A stretch of 64,000 bases of DNA, taken from assembly GCF_000204055.1 (NCBI RefSeq), contig NW_006768793.1, positions 153,983-217,982 on the forward strand. The letters run 5' to 3'. A program made the position numbers and the translations under genes. Positions 57,509 through 64,000 of this stretch are shown piece after piece (within the stretch, counting starts at the first letter, position 1; each line of letters begins with the position of its first letter). Source of the stretch: Melampsora larici-populina 98AG31 (lineage: Eukaryota > Basidiomycota > Pucciniomycetes > Pucciniales > Melampsoraceae). The notes beneath the pieces are model-generated. The model had not been told where the DNA came from. It did not search any database and saw nothing but the letters and a program-made list of their open reading frames with translations.

Positions 57509-58085
57509 CCCCAGGATAGCACTTCAACAAGACGTCGTTCCTACGCGACGTCTGGTTCTCCTCGTTGTGTCTCGCGTGTATCTGTAGTAGCGCAGAGCCC
57601 GGCAATAGAACGCCGCACAGAAGACGTAAGTTCGGTGGTTTTGAGGTTATTCTGGAATTACGAGACGGTGTCCACTGTAAGTTGGTTGTTTTGAGAACAC
57701 TTAAAACGAGAAGATAAATTCACTTACCTTGCCAGCCAAGCGATATCCAACAAGAGCCTGCGATCGATCGCGTTTGTATGATTTGTATTGTTCTGATTGT
57801 TTCGATGATGGAAAGTTGATTACCAGTACCAGCCGCCAATTCCACACACTGAATGCCGTATCACCTGCCTATTCGTAGCTCAGAGTCCGACAATAGACAG
57901 GTCAAGCAGCGACTTCAGGATTGTAATGGAAGGTAGTAAGGAGTAGGACAAATCCTTCAAACGTGTGGTCGATCTTGGACTTTTCGAAGAGCTGAGTTGG
58001 ATTCGAGGTTGGAAGTGCACTGGCTGAATTTGAAACACCAGGTCAGGTGACTCGTGGGTTACCTGAAGTTTGGGTGGAACTAGGG
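57509..58085. other. no gene seen
   Basis: Intergenic sequence right of the 2.8-kb element. Frames on both strands lack motifs. Confidence 0.4.
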
Positions 58086-58087
58086 CT

Positions 58088-58428
58088 ATGACCCGGCCCT
58101 GGCCCTGACCGGCCGAGTGTGCCCGAGCGTTTTCTAGGTGAGGTCGAGGCCGAGCCCGGGGCCTCAAGTCCAGCCTGGGAATAGCAAAAAAGGCCCCGGT
58201 ACAGGGCTACTCGGGGCCGGGGCCGTCGCAAAAAATCTTTATGGAGGCAATCTTTTGGAAAAATTGACGTCATCAAGCATCCTTCCCGAGCTCTCAAACA
58301 CGCTTTCAAGGGGATGGTCCGAGCCAGGGCCTGCCCGGTGCTGCCCGGCAGCATCCTTGAGTATTGCGTGGCCGAGGCCGGGCCTGAATCGGCCCCGGGG
58401 CCGGCCCTGACACTTCAGGGCCGGGTCA
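58088..58428. mobile_element. GC-rich MITE, 341 bp, TA target
   Basis: The ends TGACCCGGCCCTG and CAGGGCCGGGTCA are perfect inverted copies flanked by TA on both sides (58086-58087 and 58429-58430). The interior is strikingly GC-rich (GGCCCCGGGGCCGG and similar), unlike the surrounding AT-rich DNA. TA duplication and small size point to a Tc1/mariner-type MITE. Non-coding. Confidence 0.8.
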
Positions 58429-58536
58429 TACCCCTAGGTGGAACATTGTTTGGAAAACCTAACTGTCCGGAGTTAAGTGTAGGTTACGTTAATAGGGTTA
58501 GGTTTAGCACTCATCATATGTTCTTGGCATAGGTTA

Positions 58537-59540
58537 GAGCATCCGCACTCGTGCGGTAAGTCGGGTGCGGTAAGGTTAAATTTACCGCAAACGCGGGGTC
58601 TTTTCCACACCGGTGAAAAATTAGCCCCGCGGTAGTTAATTTTCGGTCATTTTGCGTTAGCGAATCGGTAAATTTACCAATTGGCTAACGCATGCGGTAT
58701 CACACATCACGACTTGTTCCCGGCAACTCGACTCCAAAAACAAAACTCAACCAGACCTCCAACACCAAAGTCAACAACCAATATCTCCTTTTCACCACTC
58801 ACACACGATGAATTCCAAGCCTTACAGTTGCATGAATCAACTCGAGAACGTTCGACACCGATCGATGTCTTCAATTGAAATAAGTCAATCAACCATCTTG
58901 AACTCGACTCCAAACCATTCAGATGAAAATGAAAGATGTCTAGATTCATATAGCTATGTAGAGGTCAATATTTAAGAAAATCAACATTAAAAGACCAATC
59001 ATTGGAGGACTTTTAGGATCAAGTGATACAAATTAAAAATTGAAGTTTGGATTTTTATTTCCTAGTTTTAAATTCTTTAAATCTTTTACAAGATCATTAT
59101 GTGTATTCAGACTCATTAAAAGCTTTCTCGATGTAGTAAAGCCTTTGTTTTTTAATTGGAATTCATGTATTAAGATCTGAACAAACTCATGTTAAATTTG
59201 TAATTTTAAATTAAGATCTATCGATCGAGTAGATGAACAGGATGATATCGGGTCTTCATGTGTAGATGGAGTATTAGTATCTTAGTGCAAAGAAGAGAAC
59301 AGTGCCTCTATCACATGAAAACTGGCCATGAAAGCAGGTGATGTGTACTCAAAAAATTAAAACTTTACCTTACTGCACAACCGGTGCGGAGTACATGCAC
59401 TATCTGTAAAGTTATAAAAGTTACAGCGCTGCTAATGCAAACGAGTGCGAAATTTGGTTGAGTTAAGTAACTTTTTACTTAATGTTGTGTTTGTTACCGC
59501 ACGTGACCAAATTAACAACCGCAAACGAGTGCGGATGCTC
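58537..59540. mobile_element. Harbinger-type MITE, 1,004 bp, TTA target duplication
   Basis: The left end GAGCATCCGCACTCGT and the right end, read inward, GAGCATCCGCACTCGT are identical for 16 bp. TTA is duplicated on both sides (58534-58536 and 59541-59543). CCGCA-type motifs recur just inside both ends. A 3-bp TWA target is characteristic of PIF/Harbinger, so the transposase at 9348-10744 is of the right superfamily to move it, though its own ends are not established. The short frame at 58681-58878 is not convincing. Confidence 0.88.
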
Positions 59541-59654
59541 TTAGTCAGTATGTGAGTTAATGACATAGTGACCTAGGTTGTTCACTATGTCTTGCCACGC
59601 AAATAGAATACTGGGTCCACTCCTTGATAATGATAAAATAATGAGCATAGGAAT

Positions 59655-59741
59655 AATTGACAAATATATATATGTCTACCTGGTGTGTAATATATATGTG
59701 GACATATATATTACACGTGGACATATATATTACACACCAAA
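59655..59741. repeat. GTGGACATATATATTACAC repeat, partly inverted
   Basis: GTGGACATATATATTACAC occurs twice in direct orientation (59698-59716 and 59717-59735), with an inverted copy TGTGTAATATATATGTG just left of them. It can fold as a hairpin. Confidence 0.8.
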
Positions 59742-59791
59742 TCAACGAACACTTTGCTTAAGGTTGGTAGTAAAAAATTACTACTGAGGAA

Positions 59792-59852
59792 GCATCATTC
59801 AAGGGGGACAGATGCTCATTGTCTCATAGCATCTGTCCCCCTTGAATGATGC
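59792..59852. other. Perfect 25-bp inverted repeat with 11-nt loop
   Basis: 59792-59816 is the exact complement of 59828-59852 (core CAAGGGGGACAGATGCT). A third partial copy (ATAGCATCTG) follows at 59863-59872. Confidence 0.95.
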
Positions 59853-59953
59853 TATGGTGCCATAGCATCTGTGTGCAGGTTGGTTGCTATGTGTTTGCAT
59901 TGTTGTGTCTGATGGTTACACAATAAATTTCAACACTCACCTGGTGTTAGTGT

Positions 59954-61205
59954 AGGCCTGTAATTAAGCATATTTCTTCCAAAACTTTTTACACCCTGGA
60001 CTTATGGCTGATGTGAGTGTCCCAATTGGTTTTGGAAGCACTATTGAGTGTGATACAAACCTTCAACCAAGGTTTGTATCACACTCAAACCTCCATGACT
60101 TGGATGTTGTGTGTTTTGGTCCATGTAGCCAAAGAGGCCCGTAATTAAGCATATTTCTTCCATAACTTTTTACGCCCAGGTCTGAGTGTTCCAAATGATT
60201 TTGGGGGCACTGTTGAGTGTGATACAAACCTTCAACAAAGGTTTGTATCACACTCAAACCTCCATGACTTGGATGTTGTGTGTTTTGGTCCATGTAGCCA
60301 AAGAGGCCTGAAATTAAGCATATTTCTTCCATAAATTTTTACGCCCAGGACTTATGGCTGATCTGAGTGTTCCAAATGATTTTGGGGGCACTGTTGAGTG
60401 TGATACAAACCTTCAACCAAGTCATGAAGTGACACCACCCTCCATGACTTGGATGTTGTGTGTTTTGGTCCATGTGGCCAAAGAGGGCCGTAATTAAGCA
60501 TATTTCTTCCATAACTTTTTACGCCCTGGACTTCTGGCTGATGTGAGTTTTCCAAATGATTTTGGGAGGACTATTGAGTGTGATACAAACCTTCAACTAG
60601 GTTTGTATCACACTCAAACCTCCATGACTTGGATATTGTGTGTTTTGGTCCATGTGGCCAAAGAGGCCTGTAATTAAGCATATTTCTTCCATAACTTTTT
60701 ACGCCCAGGACTTATGGCTGAACTGAGTGTTCCAAATGATTTTGGGCGCCCTGATGAGTGTTATACAAACAAGCAACCAAGTCATGAAGTGACACCACCC
60801 TCCATGACTTGGTTGTTGTGTGTTTTGGTACATGTAGCCAATGTTGCCCGTATTTGAGCATATTTCTACCATAACTTTTTACACCCTGGACTTCTGGCTG
60901 ATCTGAGTGTTCCAAAGGATTTTGGGAGCACTTTTAACTGTGATACAACCCTGCAACCAAGTCATGAAGTGACACCACCCTCCATGACTTGGTTGTTGTG
61001 TGTTTTGGTACATGTAGAATATGTTGCCCATATTTAAGTGTATTTCTATGATAACATTTTACGCTCAGGACTTATGGGTGATCTGAGTGTTCCAAATGAT
61101 TTTGGGAGCACTGTTAAGTGTGATACAACCCTTCAACCAAGTCTTGAAGTGACTCCACCCATGTCTTGGTTGTTGCATATTGTTGCATATAGTCAGTCAT
61201 TGAGG
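59954..61205. repeat. Satellite of about 180 bp, seven units
   Basis: Units begin at about 59954, 60136, 60305, 60486, 60665, 60845 and 61025 (GGCC(C/T)GTAATTAAGCATATT). Each also carries CTTTTTACGCCC(A/T)GGACTT, GAGTGTTCCAAATGATTTTGG and GTTGTGTGTTTTGGTCCATG. Some units contain a GGTTTGTATCACACTCAAACC inverted pair. The rightmost units are the most diverged. Non-coding. Confidence 0.92.
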
Positions 61206-62360
61206 TACTTTTGGGCATAAATTTTAACTCTGGAATGTTATAGTATGTCTGAGTGTGCCAATCACCAACCAGCATCCCAGTCCTGAAGTGTCACACCACT
61301 CCTGGACTTGGTTGCGGCATGTGTTCACACAATAGGCCCACATTGATGAGTTTACTTAAGCCTTCACCCCAGGAAGTTATAGTGGCAGTTTTGGTCTCTT
61401 TTATGGGACCAACCAAAAAAAGTTACCAAAACCACAACACACACTGAGTTGGTTATGGCATAGTTTTTGGTGGATGTTTGTTCCACCATCAACCAGACTT
61501 CAGCCCTGGAGTCTATTTATGGGGGACTATGGTGGTTGTATGATTCACAACCTACCATTGGTGGCCCTTTTGTGGCAATAATTTTAAGGAATAAAATACT
61601 CTGTGCATGGTTAAACACTTATAAACCAAGAATGAAAACATTTGTACAATGTTGTCTTACCCTGGCTCACCCTCAGATTGTTGATCAGTAGATTATTAAA
61701 CTGAGTGTTTGAAAGAGTGTGAGTCAAAGTCAGGGTTTTTTTAAGCCCATATTTGTACTGTGTTTGACAGTATCCATCCCTGAATAGGTCACAGAAGCCG
61801 ACCAATTAAGTTTCTGTGCCAAGATAGAAGGTGATATTGAAGCACCGACCCAATAGGTATTCTGAAACTTATATTTCGACAAACAGTTGAAATCCAGGGG
61901 ACCAACCAATCTTAATTAAACTTGGTTGGAGTTGGACAGCGCTGTATGAATCCCAGGGGGTGACAGATGTGGACAGGTCACCAATCAGAGTTATTCATTT
62001 GTTTCAAATGAATAACTCTGATGATGGTTATCATCGAGAACCTAGGGGTGACAGCACTCTGTTTATCCCAGGGATGACAGCACTGTGAATATTCCTGTGA
62101 TGACGGAAGCATCACCAGTACATTAGTGCCACAGTAGCACTAATGAAACTTCACCGCTGAAAAGGAAGCCCATCAAATTTGTTTTTGAAATTAATCACCG
62201 GTGATTTCACAAGCTGATATCTAAACAACCCCAAAATGGTAAGTGACAGCTTTGCATTGACCCATTTGCCAATCCTCCTTTGTAAAAGGTGTAGTGCAGC
62301 AAGTTAGAAATAATCAGTACTCATCGAATCTTACGGTGTCTTATCTTATATTATTCAAAT
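61206..62360. other. spacer upstream of the KDZ gene
   Basis: No gene. Contains a perfect 16-bp-arm hairpin at 61986-62020 (CAGAGTTATTCATTTG, loop TTT) and repeated GGGATGACAGCACT phrases around 61955-62095. The KDZ promoter and left terminus should be here, but I could not identify them. Confidence 0.45.
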
Positions 62361-64000
62361 ATGACCAACCAGAAGAAAGTCAAACCCAAGAAGCCGGAAA
62401 ACCTCAAGCGAAAACCTCAGAACAAGCTCGATGCTCGGTGCCTTGCCATGAAACGCCGTAGCCGTGTCCACGCCGAAATAACAGTTGGTCAAGCTGTTTC
62501 AAACGCTGCTGAACAATACGATCGCGCCGACCCACTCGTGCCAGAAGGTTCAGGCAATATCATCATTCCAATGGCCGAACACCCAGCTTTTGACGAGAGT
62601 GATAGAGACGAGGAACCAGACCAACTTGGACAATTACCGCCCAGTCCTCCACCTCATGATGCCAATCTCACTGGTGAAGTGTTTGCTTTTGGCCTTAACG
62701 AAGGATTTCATGCAGGACGGCGCCAACGAGAAGAAGAGGATTGGTGCAATCAATATCCGGCTATGTTTCCAGTCTTCTTGGCCTGTCAGCAGAGAACCAA
62801 TAACTGGTCCAATGTCAAGACTCGATTTAAGGACTGGAAGGAACCGTGTAATTGTACAGGTACCATTCGCACTTTTGATGTGCTTGATCTTACATGTAAG
62901 TTCAATTGAGGTAAAGGAGCTAGCTATATGATTACTACTAAGGGTTTCCTAATCCAGTTTGTAAACAGATAAAGTTGAAGATGTGTCCATGTTCCCCTAA
63001 TGATCAAGTGCGCCTGATTCAAGCCGGTTATATTGGTGGTAAGCCGGTCAGGCCTCAGTCAGTTGTTACCATCCGACTTTTGCGATTTTTCCACATAGTG
63101 TGGAAATACTGCAGCCTGCGATTCCATCCATTTTTGGAGGCCCTTAATGAATTTCTGGATGAAGGGAATCCTTTATTCCTAAATTGAGGTGGAGGAACAA
63201 ATGTACATCCATGATTTTTTTTGGGTATTCATGTTCTGATCTTGAAATTAAACTTTTAGTGCCGTGAATGGCATCAGCCACTCTCATCAGCCATTGATGC
63301 GTATCGAGAAATGATCGTCATGACTGAAGAAGCTGTCAGCAAGAGCCTCCATCTTACAGTTCAGGACAAGCTAGCAGGAATTTTTCCCCAGTGTTTTGGG
63401 CCTGGCGTGGGGCCTCTTCCGACAGGGGAGCCAGATCACATTGTTTGTATTGATGGTAACTTCCAGCACCGTAGACACTTGGCGGCTAGTATTGAAAAAG
63501 GTGATATTGTCACACCATCTCTGTTCTTACCTCCCAAGGAAATGGAAACCCTCCAAAACGAATGGTCGCAAACAGGTCGTACCAGTCGCGGTAGGCAAGC
63601 AAACAATGCTAAAGCCAAGGTGCCATGGCATGAGGCCGAGGTAGTTAGTGAGATTTTTATGATTCATATCCATATGATATAGCTCTTTCAACCATAATTT
63701 CTGTCGATAGGATCCATGTGCGGCGCGGCATACAGCCGCTGATGATGTGCGAGGCAAGTCTCACTGGAAAGGTTGTGACGAAACAGGGTTAATGGGAATG
63801 GGGTGTCGACATGATCAATGTCTTCGTTTCATTAGCATTATTCAAAGTGGTGAAAAGTGGGTTACCTTATCCTCTGCTACAGTGTGATCTGTTTGTACTG
63901 ATAGTGTGGAAAATGATTGCTAGAAATATTTTTCCACTTACTTTATTGAATTGGCTCCTTAAAGCCACTGAGGCCAGGGAAGACAGAGATGGAGAACTAC
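62361..64000 (+). CDS. KDZ transposase with CxC1-type cysteine cluster, partial at right edge
   Basis: Exons 62361-62895, 62958-63201, 63260-63640, 63711-63856 and 63924 to beyond the window join in phase. N-terminus MTNQKKVKPKKPENLKRKPQ is basic. The KDZ-associated cysteine cluster includes DWKEPCNCTGTIRTFDVLDL and MCPCSPNDQVRLIQAGYIGG. The family core begins with HIVCIDGNFQHRRHLAAS (acidic residue of the nuclease), then LMGMGCRHDQCLRFISIIQS and, across the last splice, GEK-NIFPLTLLNWLLKATE. KDZ (Kyakuja-Dileera-Zisupton) elements are large cut-and-paste transposons whose fungal copies often travel with TET/JBP oxygenase genes. In this model TGA at 63185-63187 lies in exon 2 (PLFLN-stop-GGGTN); the exon 2 donor is the least certain splice, so this may be a real stop (CGA to TGA) or a misplaced junction. 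Confidence 0.82.

Noticed and set aside
59954..61205. Short minus-strand frames repeated in the satellite (VKSYGRNMLNYGPLW and similar)
   Set aside because: They recur only because the DNA repeats; no start context, splice structure or domain.
7287..63187. Programmed TGA read-through or selenocysteine at the repeated in-frame TGA codons
   Set aside because: No SECIS-type structure was noticed, fungi generally lack the machinery, and one site aligns with Arg in a sister copy, which favours mutation.

Overview
The window looks like a repeat-rich stretch of a basidiomycete genome, most probably a rust fungus (Pucciniales). The grounds are: GT-AG introns mostly of 45-110 nt; a TET/JBP-like oxygenase together with a KDZ transposase, a pairing known mainly from basidiomycetes; several DNA-transposon superfamilies; and an AT-rich background full of small inverted-repeat elements. 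No rRNA, tRNA, CRISPR array or bacterial gene is supported. The species cannot be named from sequence alone.

Layout. 0-2 kb: a complete five-exon DUF4211 nuclear protein (minus). 2.2-3.8 kb: a terminal-inverted-repeat (TIR) element interrupted by an LTR-like repeat. 4.5-5.8 kb: a repeat-family protein of unknown function (plus). 6.7-10.8 kb: a PIF/Harbinger unit, with a broken DNA-binding partner gene (plus) and an apparently intact DDE transposase (minus). 11.4-14.7 kb: a CACTA (tnp2) transposase (minus). 15.4-17.0 kb: a decayed relative of the 4.5-kb gene. 18.1-22.5 kb: a hAT element nested in an older TIR element. 22.5-28.4 kb: non-coding repeats. 28.48-33.15 kb: a complete 4.67-kb transposon with 44-bp TIRs, an exact 8-bp target duplication and a roughly 1,200-codon P-element-like transposase carrying two stops.

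34.9-41.6 kb is the host-gene island: an unrecognised seven-exon gene with a duplicated exon pair and a CACTA-type MITE inside one intron; UTP15 (ribosome biogenesis); and, divergent from it, an AN1 zinc-finger protein of the CUZ1/ZFAND1 type. 43.7-44.9 kb is another inverted-repeat element.

46.8-64 kb is a second transposon-rich zone. It holds a FAR1-type zinc finger fused to an OTU cysteine protease (plus), a TTCACAC-rich satellite, a TET/JBP-like 2-oxoglutarate oxygenase (minus, convergent), a 2.8-kb element inserted at a TA whose empty site survives in an adjacent duplicate, two MITEs with clear target duplications, a satellite of about 180 bp, and the 5' part of a KDZ transposase gene that runs off the right edge.

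A recurring theme is decay. Seven of the nine in-frame stops that interrupt otherwise continuous reading frames are TGA, and at least one sits exactly where a homologous copy in this window has arginine. This fits CGA-to-TGA change (CpG deamination or a RIP-like process) acting on repeats. UTP15 and the AN1 gene show no such stops. Splice models were made by eye from phase and consensus and are not confirmed by transcripts.
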